From the NCBI GenBank assembly GCA_027943335.1, contig BSBK01009254.1, positions 248,001 through 312,000 of the forward strand: DNA of 64,000 nt. Reading direction: 5' to 3'. The notes beneath the pieces were generated by a model. That model worked only from the letters and a program-made list of their open reading frames with translations. It did not search any database and had not been told where the DNA came from. Made by a program: the position numbers and the translations under genes. This document shows positions 10,895-22,893 of this stretch, in pieces (position 1 is the stretch's first letter; every line of letters begins with the position of its first letter). The stretch is from Chamaecyparis obtusa. Lineage: Eukaryota > Streptophyta > Pinopsida > Cupressales > Cupressaceae.

Positions 10895-11908
10895 TGTACA
10901 CACTCAAGTAGTGCACTTCTCTAAGTCATTATATCCAAGGGAATCCATGAAGAGGAAACCTTAGAAAGTGACCTAGAGCTCTCTATGTATGGAGTTGCAA
11001 GATTATTTTAAAATTTGCTCTCAGCTAGAGCTATTAAGCTAATGACCTTGCTAGTCAACCACACAATGAGAGATTCAAATGAAGACAAGGGCAAGAATGC
11101 CAATATCTTCAAGAATCACTATGAAATGCAATGAAAACTAGATTAAGATGAATATGCAATCTAGAAATAAGAGGTGCAAGCTAAGCTATGGAAATGAAAG
11201 TACAAGCTATGCTATGAAAAGGAAAGTACAAGTATTACCAAGCCTTCCTAGTTAGACTAGATGAGTTACTCTAAAACTTGAAAGGAAATCTACACTATGA
11301 AAGCATAAACATGAAGCTACTATGCATGAATGAAACTAAGAATGAAATGTAGATGCAAAAGCCAAGAATGCTCCAAATCTTCAAAAAGCTCCAAAGTGAC
11401 CTAGAAAACCTGCAGCATAACATTAGCGTGAAAAGATATATGCAAATGAGGAAGAGAGCTCTTCTTTTATAAGAAATGAGAAAGAATGGACCATGGAGAT
11501 TAAGAGGCAAAAGATTTAATCAAGGGTGGAGCTTGAAAGAGGAGAAATCCATGTGCATAAATATCCTCCAATGAGAAAATAAGAGTTGACTTTTGTGTCC
11601 ATATGAGACAAAAAGTGTTTTTTTTCTTTTTATAAAATAAGAACAATGCTTTATTTGTGCAACTTAGGATAAGAGGAAAAGTGGGGGCTTTTTATTTAAT
11701 AAAAGGGGAGGAAATTCCTTTTAAATAAATAAAGACTTAGGATAAAATGGTTAGCCCAAGGCAAATAATCGAAAATGATAAAATAGGACTTGATCAAGGA
11801 AATTGATATTGAGCTGAAAATGTTGATTTTTGAAAATATTGATTTAGGGATTTGATAAATTGCTGAATGGAGGTCCAAAGTCTAGGTGACCATTTTAGGG
11901 TGCATACA
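10895..11908 (-). mobile_element. 5' LTR of element A
   Basis: The block starts TGTACACACT next to the primer binding site and ends GGTGCATACA on the plus strand, so on the sense strand it runs TG...CA and begins TGTATGCACC. Element B's LTR begins TGTATACACC followed by a matching AAAATGGTCAC segment, so A and B belong together. A sense-strand TATA-like TTATAAAAG lies near 11466-11475. The LTR interrupts element C's ORF at 11908/11909. No second copy was found in the window, so target duplication could not be tested. Confidence 0.75.
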
Positions 11909-12229
11909 TGTATAAGGTGGAATGATAGGTTTAGAAGAAGTCTCTTTTATTTTCCCTTTAATATAATCATGGATCGGATAAGAAGGGGAAGGTAAATCCA
12001 AGAATTTTTGCACATTTGCATCATGAACCATAGTTTGAACCTCATCATAAGTATGGGAAGAACTAGGAATAGTAGATGGAAAATTAGGCATGTTAGGAAT
12101 GTTAGGAATCAGATTAGGAAGGATAGGATTAGGATTAGGAAGATTAGGAACTAGATTAGGAAGGATAGGATTAGTATTAAGAAGATTAGGAGATGGTGTA
12201 TCATTTACCAAATTCTTCACATAATCCAA
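11909..12229 (-). pseudogene. Start of element C's ORF, cut by element A
   Basis: About 107 codons from ATG at 12229, reading on until they meet the LTR of element A (the frame then runs a few codons into the LTR). After MDYVKNLVND comes an Asn/Pro/Leu repeat (LPNPNPILPNL and variants), produced by a TTAGGA-type tandem repeat at about 12084-12194 on the plus strand. A segment ending YIKGKIKE follows and resembles LKEKIKEKM in the element A ORF. No known domain. Inference: C and A are related and code for the same type of protein. Confidence 0.55.
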
Positions 12230-12601
12230 AAGAGTAATAAGTCAGCCACATAAATCTTTAATGAAAGTTTTGAAAGTAGGAAGACTAGTATTAGTCAATC
12301 TCACAATAACATAAGCAAGTGAAACATGAAGAGTGACAAACATAATGAAATGGATGATACTCTCATAGACATCATAAGTACATAAAGAGATGCTAAGAGG
12401 AGAATAATAAGGAAAATAGCCACACACCAAAGCATCTTAAAGATCTTCATAGTAAATGCAATGCAAGAAATATTTTTGTATTTTGTAGAGTATATAGTTT
12501 TTTTTTGTTTTTTTTTAAATGCAAGAGCATAAAAGAAAAATAATCTAATCTTAAGGAAAGGAAACAAAGCATCCAACACCAAAAATAAAGAGTTGTCTAT
12601 C
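12230..12601. other. Leader of element C, no gene
   Basis: Short leader between C's primer binding site and its ORF. Overlapping minus ORFs (12242-12430, 12301-12768) have no domain and run into the LTR. 12491-12520 is T-rich. Confidence 0.45.
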
Positions 12602-12613
12602 GCGGGTTCACCA
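12602..12613 (-). other. Primer binding site of element C
   Basis: On the minus strand it reads TGGTGAACCCGC, beginning TGG as tRNA-primed sites do, 3 nt inside the LTR that starts at 12617. The tRNA was not identified with certainty. Confidence 0.5.
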
Positions 12614-12616
12614 AAA

Positions 12617-13997
12617 TGTAAGATATAAAAATATATGAAAATATATTTTTTTATATCTATATGGTAGGTGTGGGTTGTGTTGATGTGAAGTGTGGAAAAT
12701 TTTGTGGACATATAAAACTTAATAAAATATAAACACTTATCTTGAAAGGTAGGAGATTCAGAAATCACTATTTTCTAATGTATGTACTCAGTTTCTAGAA
12801 ATTTTGCAACCGGATCTGGCCTGGAAACATAGAGACAGAGAAAACCCAAAAACCTCTTGCTTTTTTGAGAAAGGTCAACCTTGACCCAGGTAAAGATCGA
12901 CCTTGACCCCTTTATGTCGATCTTGACCTGCACTGCTCTAACATAAATTCTGTTCGCGGATCTTGAAAATTTTTCGAAAAGGGTGTCTAGATCTGCACTG
13001 TAATTCATTGTTCCATACTTGTTCCTGCAAGAAAAATGGTTTTTTTGTTTAGATGAGGGGTTTGCCTTGGTCAAACCCCGATTTGGAATCAACCTAGCAA
13101 TAGAGAATGCTAGCAAGTAGTAGAAGTAGATCTAACAACGAAGCTATGATATTCAATAGATATGCAAGTGTATATGAAATGTAAACAAATATGTTAATAT
13201 GAAAGCTTGGACTCAACAATAATAAATGTAAATCAAAACCTCCATGATTGTATGCTTGGAATCTACCTTGAAGGAAGAATGAATAGATCTAGAAGATGCA
13301 CAAAGGATCTTGAAGGAAGATCACACCACCATGATGGATAGATCTAGGGTTTGAATGATGAATCTTGAATGCTTGAACCAAATCCCTCCAAAGGCTTGAA
13401 TACTTGAATCCTTGATCTTCAATGGAGAAATTGAATGCTTGAATTCTTGAATGTAGATGATTGCTTGAGTGAGAGTGGATTGTACACTTGATTGATTGAA
13501 AGATCAATGATACTTGATGGAGAAAATGAGAGGAGAAGGCCTCCTTTTATACTAGTCTAGGGCACAAACTTTTAGAGAGGCCTACATAGGAGAATTAAAT
13601 TCCCATTTAAGCCTTTACCCTTGGAAGTGGACCTAAATTAAATATAATTTAAGAGTTTACCATTTCGAAACTTGAAACAATTAACTCGGAAGCGGGAAAT
13701 AAATCTTTCTGAAACTCGACATCCAAAAACCTTCAGAATCTAAAATTTAAACCCTAGGTCAAGGTCGAGGTCAACCTTGACCTAGAAGGTCGACCTTGAC
13801 CCTGAGGTCAAGAACCTCAAATTCACAAAGCTAGGTGCCAGAAATAGGCTGGAAATAAGTGGAAAATAGGGTAGAATAGGGGAAAAAGCTGAAAACAATT
13901 CAAAGACCTATTCAAGGTGTTTGACATGACCCCAAACCACCTACTTGAAGGGCTAAAACTGTCCTAAATGGAAGTGCTTCCATTTTCTGACGCTACA
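12617..13997 (-). mobile_element. 5' LTR of element C
   Basis: The plus strand starts TGTAAGATAT right after the primer binding site and ends GACGCTACA, the end that matches 1-30. A sense-strand TATAAAAGGAG lies at 13551-13561. The LTR holds repeated GTCAACCTTGACC/GGTCGACCTTGACC segments (about 12868-12935 and 13758-13808). Minus ORFs inside it (12775-13116, 13289-13507) have no domain. Length is 1381 bp. Confidence 0.7.
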
Positions 13998-14697
13998 TCT
14001 TCATTTCAAATTACACATGTCTCAAGGGTTCCTTGACGTAGAAACTATGCAATACAATTGCATTTATCAATTACATTTTTCTCCTAACTCATCTACATAT
14101 TACATCATAATTACATCTAAATAACAAAGTATACATATTCATCAACATCCATTGCACAAGTCACAGGGTATGTAGTTACAATAAATACAAAGTACAAATA
14201 GAGAAGATACAAGAATAAGAATAAGTCTCCAAGAAGATAGGATAGGAAGCAATTGCAACAAGAATCATCCAACACTAGAACATGAACGTTAGAGTCTCAA
14301 ATGGTTAAAGAATCACTACCTCCCGACATCATGGAAACTTGTGGTTCCACTGCCACCATGCTGAGGAGATAACATCAAATCTCACTCGAATAAACAATAC
14401 CAATCAAATCAAGTAAACTAAGCAAGGATCCTAGAAGCTCCTATCTCAAGGGTACAAATCATGAATCAAAAGTACACATACTAACCCAGAGGCAACCAAC
14501 ACATGTAGGAAACCTAGAATAAATCAAGGAAGTGTCATCACATATGTCAACACCTTGGAACAATCTCAATGGACTCTGACTTCCAAGTGTGATCATATGC
14601 GGAACCTGAAATCCTCTCGTGTAGACAAGGATAATTGATCATGCCAGACTCACCATCCAATAATAAACTAGTAGAATTAAACCATTTAAATAATCAA

Positions 14698-14700
<3 letters not shown>

Positions 14701-14779
<79 letters not shown>
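14701..14779. repeat. (AT)n microsatellite
   Basis: Uninterrupted AT dinucleotide run of about 79 bp, flanked by further AT-rich sequence. Confidence 0.97.
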
Positions 14780-14783
<4 letters not shown>

Positions 14784-16123
14784 AACTATTCGCAAATAAT
14801 ATATACACATATATTGATAATATATGTATATATTAATATTATAAAAAAAATTATTCTAAATTTAATTTAATGCACATATATATTAAATTTATATTTAATA
14901 TATATTATTTATGTTTTTATATTTAAATAATTTTTTTTCACAAAATTCCAACAATCAATACTTCCAAATTTTAATAATACCATTAATTCAAAAACCTAAT
15001 CGAATTTTAAAGCAAAATTGAATTAAGAGTTGTATACACACACACCCACTTTCTTACAATCATTTTTCCAAAATTTCAACATGAAAAAAAATCACAAACA
15101 ACCAAATTATCCGGATATGACAGGCACAAAGAAGACAATTATTTCAAAAATACCAGAATTACATCTACAAGGGTTTCTAAATCCTACCTCGAACCACCAA
15201 ATGAATAAATGTGACGAAGATTAGAAATGAAGACAAATCCAAGCTTTCACATAAAATTCCTCCAATTTGAATCCTTCACCCAAAATTTTCCAAACACGTG
15301 TGTTGAGAATAATGACCAAGCTTTTCCAATATAGGAATTGAATTCCATATGCAAAGTTTGGAAATCAACTCAACTCAACAGCCTTGTTTCCATCAACTCC
15401 ATAATTCTCTCAATTTCAATTTTGAACTTAAGTATATTCCTTCCTTGTTTCTGTCAACTCACTTAACTCATAATTTACTAAATTTTTATTTATTTATTCC
15501 CAATTTGATTTGTGCAACTAAATTGCATTTAAATAAAATAAAATAATAACATTTAGTCTACTGTTATTTTCCATGTGTTATTTTATTTTCAATTAATAAA
15601 TTATCTTTTATTTGAAAATATTGAATTTTATAATTAATTAAGCTTTAAAAGGAATGTATTTAATTAATCTTCATTAATTAAATACTTTTATCTCTCCAAT
15701 ATGTCTTTTAGTTAAATCTTTAAATTTAATAAATGTATTTAAGTAATTTCTATTAATTAAATACTCCCAGATTTAAATAGCTAAAAATAGAAAGATCTAA
15801 TTTATTTACATTACATAATTAATCTGAATAAATTATCTAATTATAGCAATCATATCAACCAACCAGAAATCAACTGAACTTAAAGAGTCATAACCATGCT
15901 CAAGAGAAAGACTATAAACTCACGTCACTTGGATGAATTTGGGAAGGGTAAAATATCAAAATCTTGTCCACTATTTCAAGACAATATAATGGCTTAGGTT
16001 GGGATTTGGATTTGAACAATATCTCCCCTCTTTTACCATTGAGACTTGTGATAGGGCATGCTCATCTTGACAATTCAGGGAAGTCGATGCCTGGTACCTG
16101 CAAACCTACATAATAGACCAACA

Positions 16124-16149
16124 TGTGTGTGTACACACACACACACACA
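16124..16149. repeat. (GT)n/(AC)n palindromic microsatellite
   Basis: GTGTGTGT runs directly into ACACACAC, so the tract can fold on itself. Confidence 0.9.
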
Positions 16150-16580
16150 TAACAAGAAATGGTGGGGATTAGGACATCATGTGGATCCCACAAGCTAGGA
16201 ACTACGACTTCGTCCCTCAACCATATGAAACACGTCAAACATGAAAGTAAAAGCATACATGATAATCATACACACGCAAGTATGGGGTAGGTATAATCAT
16301 AACCATAAACATAATTTTAAACATGCAAATCATCATCGTCAAGGTAACTAACATCATGTAACTGCAAATATATAATATTCATAATTATTCAATCATAAAA
16401 TTAACATGTAATGTCATACATCCAAAACCACATAATAACTGAAATAATCAACGCACACATAAAAATGGCCTAAAAGAGTTTGGCAATATAAAATTGAAAA
16501 GAAAACTATGAATGGACACTACACCACTAAAGCTCCAACATGTGCAATGAAATCAATGAAATGATCAAGTAGGTCTAGGA

Positions 16581-16845
16581 GTTTGATTCACCAAAAAGGT
16601 GAAGAGCATATCCCTACTACCTTCTCACTTCCAAACATGATTAATAATGTTCTTTCCCAAGCCTTTTAATCTAATGGAATTCGAGCATGTTTGGCATTCC
16701 GATTCACTATAAAAGTGAAGAGCAGAGGCCTAATGATTTCCTTCACAAACAATGAGGCTTATTTATGTGTTTGTTCATTCTTTATCTCATTTTTCCTCTC
16801 AAGTTTAGCACTTCTAGGAGTTCGATTCATTATAAAAGTGAAGAG
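16581..16845 (-). repeat. Three leader hairpins with GAGCATA tag (element B)
   Basis: Hairpins with 6-bp stems and 5-nt loops lie at 16587-16603 (TTCACC/GGTGAA), 16703-16719 (TTCACT/AGTGAA) and 16826-16842 (TTCATT/AGTGAA). Each is preceded by GGAGTTYGA-like or ATTCCGA sequence and followed by GAGCATA or GAGCAGA. They lie 670-920 nt from element B's primer binding site, the same place as in element A. The second has a paired change in the stem; the third is a wobble on the plus strand but a C-A mismatch on the sense strand. Confidence 0.75.
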
Positions 16846-17508
16846 CATATGCCTAATGCCTTAGTTAGGATTCAAATTTGCTTCTAATTAGGCTAGATTT
16901 TGAATTGAAAGACCATAATTTAAGCAAAAACATAAGGTGTTAGGTATACCTCTTCGAAGATTGCAAAGACTAGGCATTTTTTTATTTCATTATTTTTGCA
17001 TTTTTACTCACCTAGTGATGATCGTTCCAACTCCTTAACATCCTCCTTCACAAATGTTAGTTCAACACAAACAAGGCAAACATGAAGAAAATCAAAACAA
17101 TTAAATTTCCTTTTTCCAAAGTGATCAAAAGTTTGTTATTTTGAAAGGAGTAAAGATCCAATTGAGAGATACGTATTTATCTTTATAAGCTTGGATTACC
17201 CTCAATGACTTTTCATATGCTTCCACTTCTTGTTTTGAATCCTCATAAATGTGTCACAAAGGTATGTGCTATGTGTTGAAAGAAATATAAACAAAAGACA
17301 AAAGGTATGTGCTACATGTTAAAACTTTATGCAAAGGCATTGAAATTTGTTGTACACATGCCATTTCTATGTGCAAAGGTGTTTAAATTCACTGTATATG
17401 TGCTATTTATCCTATTAAGCATGTTGTTGTACCTGCAAAATATCAAAATCTACAAACAAAAGTATGCATATGCAAATATTTAACAAATTTCTAAAAATTG
17501 AGGCCAAT

Positions 17509-17526
17509 GCCCCACAGTGGGCGCCA
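17509..17526 (-). other. Primer binding site of element B
   Basis: Minus-strand TGGCGCCCACTGTGGGGC, 3 nt from the LTR start at 17530. It is of the TGGCGCC type known from Tat/Athila-like Ty3/gypsy elements. Confidence 0.85.
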
Positions 17527-17529
17527 TTT

Positions 17530-18343
17530 TGTGTATGTAAAATACTTTCAAAGGATTAGTTCATCAAAATATCAACTCAATTATAGAAAATATAACATTT
17601 TTAAAGCAATTGAATTGAAATAATGACAATAAGCATCCTATGGATCTCTAACTCAAAAAGCTAAAGAAATGCTCTCAAATTAGCATTCATTAGAGACAGT
17701 TCTAGACTGAGAGTTAATGATATATGATAGATAGATTATGCCATTCTAACTCAAATTATACTAAAATATGCTCAAATATGTTAATAATTCATAATTAAAT
17801 GCCTATAATATGGATGCAATTAACAACTAATGAGAGTGGATCATTTTCTTCTGGTGTTGCCCTCTATTTATGGATTTTACCAAGGCTTAGGGGTAGAATA
17901 AGATTAATCATGATTAATTTTGAGTCAAGTTAATGGTTTCAAATGTTGGCACAAAGTAAATATTTTGTTCTCAAAGGTTGGAACAAAGAGACAAAATGAA
18001 CGGTCAAGATGCATCTCCAAGATGTGTGATGGAGAATTGATTTGACTTTGATCCATGTGAGTTAATTCCTTCATTCTCATTGGTTGATTTTTATTTTGTC
18101 CATATTTGGATGGTGAGAAAAATATGAATTAATAATTGATTCAATTGATTTATCTTAGCCATGTGTGCCCTTGAATGGGTTGAATTTGATTTGATTTAAC
18201 TATACAATTAATTGATTAAAATCAAATACATAATTATTTTCTCTTTTTTATTTAATTAATCTAATAGCTTTGATTTCAATTAATTCATGATTTTATCCTT
18301 GTTGCTCATTTCAATTTCCCGTGACCATTTTTAGGTGTATACA
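17530..18343 (-). mobile_element. 5' LTR of element B
   Basis: The plus strand starts TGTGTATGTAAAATAC beside the primer binding site and ends GGTGTATACA, so the sense strand runs TG...CA. The first 25 sense bases resemble those of element A's LTR. A sense-strand TATA-like CATAAATAGAGG lies near 17862-17874. Length is 814 bp. No second LTR and no ORF were found to the left, so B is truncated or decayed. Confidence 0.75.
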
Positions 18344-18600
18344 AAATCTCACAAAATTGGCCTCCTGCCTATCCCATGACATTCCATGCTCCACATTTGT
18401 ACTAGCATCTCATTTCCATCAACTACTCTTATCAAATTCATAGACTCTTCAAAGAAGTATGTATTTTTGTACAATAACATATGCATTAACAGAGAATACC
18501 AAAAGAATTAGTTTTCAAGCTTACCCTTCTTGATTTCTTGTAACCCCTCATGTATCTTCTCTTCAAGGTATGGGGCATAGTCATAAATCACTATAAAATT
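18344..18600. other. Spacer, nothing recognised
   Basis: Short non-coding stretch between element B's LTR and the broken ORF to the right. Confidence 0.4.
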
Positions 18601-19160
18601 TGGATGCTAAATTTAGATTTCCATATACATATATGCCATTGGCATGACTATACTTGGGTGAAAACCTATAACTTGGCATAGTGAGAAAAATGTAACCTTG
18701 AGGTATTGAGCAAAGACATCAATTAGGAAGGGTTCCACTGAACTTGGGCCAATGTAGTATTTTGTTTTTCCTGCTTTGGAAAGATGGATAAGAATAAAAT
18801 TTCCTCTAACAAAATCTTTTATCCTCTTATATTCTTCCTTTAACTCCTCCAAATAAATATGCTCTAGGAAAGAAGCAGACTCATATAGACCAAAAACCTC
18901 TTGAATTTCTTCTCGTATGATTGATAGTAACTTCTCCCTCATTACCCTTGACAACTCTTAGAATTGTGTCATATTTGTCTGCCATTGCTTTGAGTAAATC
19001 AACATCCATGAAGATATTTGGCACTAACAACTTCCCCAAATCATACTGCCAGGCACTAGGGAAAGGGGATTGAAGCTTTCTTTATCCAAACCACCCTATG
19101 AACATATCTAGATATGTTATTATTAGCACCCTTGTATCTATAATATTTTATGTTTTTTCT
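18601..19160 (-). pseudogene. Frameshifted TE-associated plant ORF
   Basis: A minus-strand reading begins near 19160 with FPSAWQYDLGKLLVPNIF and MDVDLLKAMADKYD, then LRVVKGNEGE. After a frameshift near 18930 it continues in the 113-codon ORF at 18613-18954 (EEIQEVFGLYESASFLEHI, KAGKTKYYIGPSSVEPF, ending FHPSIVMPMAYMYMEI). The two frames join as one coherent protein of about 180 residues. I associate this type of protein with plant transposable elements but cannot name the family or a catalytic motif. Upstream there is an in-frame stop near 19085, so the N-terminus is also broken. Confidence 0.5.
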
Positions 19161-20894
19161 ATTAAACCCTCACCTAAGGTTGTACCTGATATGAAATTTT
19201 GTCCTTGGTATCTATCATTCGTTGGTGGCTTTAATTGATCCAAGAAATCATCGTATAGGTTCCTCTTTTGATACACATTTTATCTAGAGTGAGGTCTTTG
19301 GGGTACCATTTTAAAAAACTAAGACTTTCAATCTTAAATTTCAAATAAGGAGGAAAAACTAGGGCTTACAAAAATTTGTAATTATAATGAAAATTCTAGC
19401 AACTCTCTACCCTATTTTATCAATACTTTAATCTTGAAATGCAAAGCAATGTTTTCCCCATAACTTAAGATCAATTCCCAATTCAATAGCTTTAAAACAA
19501 CTTAAGAAAGCTAAGAAATTCATTTACGACTTTATCGCACAACAAAACCCTACTTTTGCATTGCAACAACTCGTTTCGATCTCCTTCAACTTTGGAAATA
19601 AATTATACTCTTGTTTGAATGCTTTGTGAATCAAAATGGCCAAGAAAATCCTCTTTCATTCATTTTGAAATGAGCTACAACATTATGTTCTCCATTAATG
19701 TTCATTTGAGCCAAAAAAATAATGTAATTCCTAACTGAAGCAAATTTGAATTATGGTCATTGATCTTTCTCCATACTGGCTCATTGAAAAGATCTTGTGA
19801 GTCAACCTGACATTGCCTGCCTACTTGGAAACCAAGCCCACCAAACTGATTGTCAGTTTGTTCTGGCTTGGCGAGGACACATGCTATCATCTTGCAATGT
19901 TGCAATGCTTAAATTTATTGTATCTCTCGATCATAGGATCACAAGAGTCGTCTAATCTATTCTCAATTTACTTCCCCATTGCAAACATCTTCATACCTTG
20001 ACCATTAAACTTTGAGAAGCTTTATCTTCAAATTTAAAACATCGACATCCATTATCACCACTTGCAAAAAAATGCACCTTAAGTAGCTCAACCTTTAACA
20101 AAAGGTAGCGGACATATAAAATAAAATATTTCTTACAGTTCCCTTGGCCAATAAAGTTGTGACAGATGACAGTCTCATGCGATTCCGCAGTCAATAAAAG
20201 ACTCAGAAAAAAGGCTTCACGACATTGCGAGGACCATTAAAAATTTGACACGTATCACTTCATTGGTAAAGAAAAGGGGCCTCGCCTAGGACAACAACAA
20301 TACCCTTAAGTTATTCATTAAGAAAATGACCACAGGGACATTAGAGCTTGGGAAAAATTAAAAAGTTGACTTGAAAAAATATTAAAACCTAAGGATATAA
20401 CAGAACCCCATTTTAACAAAATAACAACCCTCAACTCATTTTCACTAAGGTCCAAAAAGTAATGACAGATTAGAAATGATCTAGGGTTTTAACACAAATA
20501 AATGAGAATAAAAGGAAAAGACCTTAAAACCCTAAACCCTCTAACCAAAACAAAGAGCAAGACAAATTGGATAGGACCAAAATTCTCTAAGGAAAATAAA
20601 AATTTGCAAGTCTCACTTTGAAGTACTACTCGTGGCTCTAGTTGTGGATGTTTATTCCACTAGAATGAAGTGAGAAAATTAGAATCTTAGGTGAAGAAGA
20701 CCACTTACAGAGCATACCTAAAAGGGAAGTTGTTTGGACAAGACAAGTCAACAGAAAAGGAAAACTATTCTAACTATGTACAAGACCTAAATGTACTATT
20801 CATGGAAAAAAGACTACTTCAAGAGAAGTAGGGCTTCAAGAATTGTCCATGAAATGGTAGTTCAAGAATGTCACCAGTCATTTCTTAGAGAAAA
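19161..20894. other. No gene recognised
   Basis: About 1.7 kb with only short ORFs (19702-19905, 19991-20194 and others) that carry no domain. No repeat or LTR boundary was recognised. Confidence 0.45.
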
Positions 20895-21445
20895 TAGGAA
20901 TCTTCTCCCCACTTGCTATGGATCAAATATGAGCCTAACTAGATGGCATCAAACTTATCATGCTTTCCTTTATCTTCCAATATGACATTCCACATCAAGA
21001 CTAAATCATTTACTTGAAAAATCCTTGCAGTTGTTCTTTTTTCATACAAGTTCTTGACCTGCATTTGTAGCTTAGCATTTTTTGCATGAGCTTCTCTTCT
21101 AGTTTCATCCATCTCCATCAAAGCTTCAACTCTCAACTACATATCTTCTTCCATATCATCATCATAAGTCTGGACAAACTTGTACATCTCCATTAAGTTA
21201 TTCTGAGGTAACCTAGTATGTATTCCATACACCAAGTCAATAGGAGTACATCCTATTGCCTTATTTATTGTTACCCTATCTGCCCAAATTGGTAATTTCA
21301 ACTTTGAGTCTTAAGCCTTTTTATTCTTTTCTAAAATTTTCTTGATGATCTTCATTAATATTTTTTTTTCTCAATTATACTTTCCCATTTACATGTGGGT
21401 GGTAGGGTGACGAATATGATGTTTGAATGCCATACTTATTGTAGA
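20895..21445 (-). pseudogene. Ty3/gypsy integrase C-terminal fragment
   Basis: On the minus strand, with frameshifts, the sequence reads YSSPYHPHVNGKV (the region before the third catalytic residue of gypsy integrase), then CTPIDLVYGIHTRLP, then a Glu/Lys/Arg-rich helix. The ORF at 20939-21136 follows with ARIFQVNDLVLMW and GKHDKFDAI, which match the 'F..GDLVL.W' and 'GKFD' motifs of the integrase C-terminal region. Stops and frame changes make it inactive. No reverse transcriptase or LTR belongs to it here, so it is an isolated fragment. Confidence 0.75.
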
Positions 21446-22439
21446 AATCTGTGTATTCTTCTAATAAAAAATACATTTCCCTTGATCATCCTTAATCGAT
21501 GGATGGTTTCGGCTTGCATTTATGATGGTTCCTTCTTGGTTGTTACCATGGTTAATGGGTAATGAACTTGTACATTTAGCCATGGTAGGAACATTTCAAT
21601 TGGTGCTTAAATGAACTTTGTGTTTAGATAGATTTGAGGATTGATCTAGTCTCCTCTATTGGTAGTTGTGAATCATCAACTAGCTTGGTTTCCTTGTAGC
21701 TCATTGGACATTGTCCAATCTCTCATAAGACAACTCAAGGAATGTGTACAATCCATTTTGGTTATGCAGTTAGGCTATCTTGGAACCCTTGGAGGTGTGC
21801 AAAGCCTTTCACTTGTGTACGATTATTTCTCTTATATTCTTTCTTAATGCATTTGTATCCTATGTTATGCACTTTCTTATGTAATTGTTGTAAAAAAAAT
21901 ATATTGGTGCATGTTCTACCCTTAGTTTTTAAGGGTTCCTTGGCAGGGCATTGCATGAACATCGATAAACTCTATATGCTCTCAATATGGAGAGCTAATA
22001 CAAATTTCCAACTTATCATCGCATGAGTTCTTGTTATCAAATACATTACCAATTATGCACCTAAAGTTAAAAGAAAATCAAAGAGTTTTGTTAATATATT
22101 GGCAATGATTTAATCAAATGAATGATTAGAAGACCAAACTTTAAAAAGCATACCAAAAGTTCATGTTTGAGATTGTTGTAGAAAGAAATATAGGAGCATA
22201 AGAAACATATCATATGCTATAGAAATTACCTCTTGTGATTTACAATTGTCAATTTATATTATTGATTGTAGGTAAAAAAGTGTTCAATACTTAAAGAAAA
22301 TATTTAATGGTAGTGAGATACAATCAAATTATGTACAATTCTACATGCAACACCCATGTCACCTAGAAATGGTAACAATGTTTGAATTAGCAAGATCTTT
22401 TACATATGCTACTTCTCAAAAAGAATGCAAATGGTGATA
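21446..22439. other. No gene recognised
   Basis: AT-rich. Overlapping plus ORFs 21659-21847 and 21742-22026 carry no domain. The last 300 bases may be decayed upstream sequence of the helicase fragment that follows, but no motif could be read. Confidence 0.4.
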
Positions 22440-22893
22440 GAGAAAACAAAAAGCAACAATCCAACCTGGTCTTGTAAATGGATCTATTGGAGTGGTTAAA
22501 GATATTTTATATCTCTTGTGATCTTGAAACCACCATAGTTGCCAACATATGTTACAATACCATTTGATAACTATAATGGTCCACCATAGGATGAAACAAA
22601 CCCAAAAACCATACCAATACAACCAATTTCCTGAGCCAACCATACACAATTACCACTATCAATGGCATGGGCTATCACTATACATAAATCACAAGGATTA
22701 ACACTATATAAAACAACAATTGATATTGGTAAAACAAAAAGACGAGGCCTCACATTTGTAACAGTGTCTAGAGTAAAAAAACCATACAAAGCCTTTAGAT
22801 AGAGTCCACATTCTATTTTTATTGCTATTCCAAAATGAAAAAGAATCCATACAACATTATTAGAAAGAAAGAAGAAGCTCTCCCACAATTGCT
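22440..22893 (+). pseudogene. PIF1-like helicase, C-terminal fragment
   Basis: Plus-strand frames read IQPGLVNGSIGVVKDILYL, then after a frame change YVTIPFDNYNGPP, then LPLSMAWAITIHKSQGLTL, IDIGKTK, RGLTFVTVSRVKK and a basic tail. AITIHKSQGLTL corresponds to helicase motif V and TFVTVSRV to motif VI of PIF1-type superfamily 1 helicases. Internal stops include a TAG where the family has Trp (GPP-W) and TGA codons near 22630 and 22837. Walker A and B motifs were not found upstream. It may come from a Helitron or from a host PIF1 gene copy. It lies about 750 bp upstream of the ATP synthase gene on the same strand. Confidence 0.7.

Larger units (their letters stand above)
31..12616 (-). mobile_element. 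Internal region of LTR element C with element A nested in it
   Basis: This block lies between the LTR tail at 1-30 and the 5' LTR at 12617-13997. It reads as retroelement DNA on the minus strand. It contains the start of C's own ORF (11909-12229), cut by the LTR of a second element, A (10895-11908). A's leader and its long Ser-rich ORF (6561-8669) follow. I found no reverse transcriptase, integrase or protease anywhere in it. The left end of A, where C should resume, could not be located, so the share of 31-6500 between A and C is unresolved. Confidence 0.5.
13998..16500. other. AT-rich DNA, no gene recognised
   Basis: No coding signal on either strand. It contains an (AT)n tract at 14701-14779, very AT-rich sequence to about 15850, and a GT/CA palindromic microsatellite at 16124-16149. 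It may include the 3' part of element B, but nothing diagnostic was seen. Confidence 0.5.

Noticed and set aside
16581..16845. CRISPR-like array from the repeated GTGAAGAGCATA units
   Set aside because: Spacing is irregular (about 110-120 bp), units are hairpins in a retroelement leader, and the genome is a plant.
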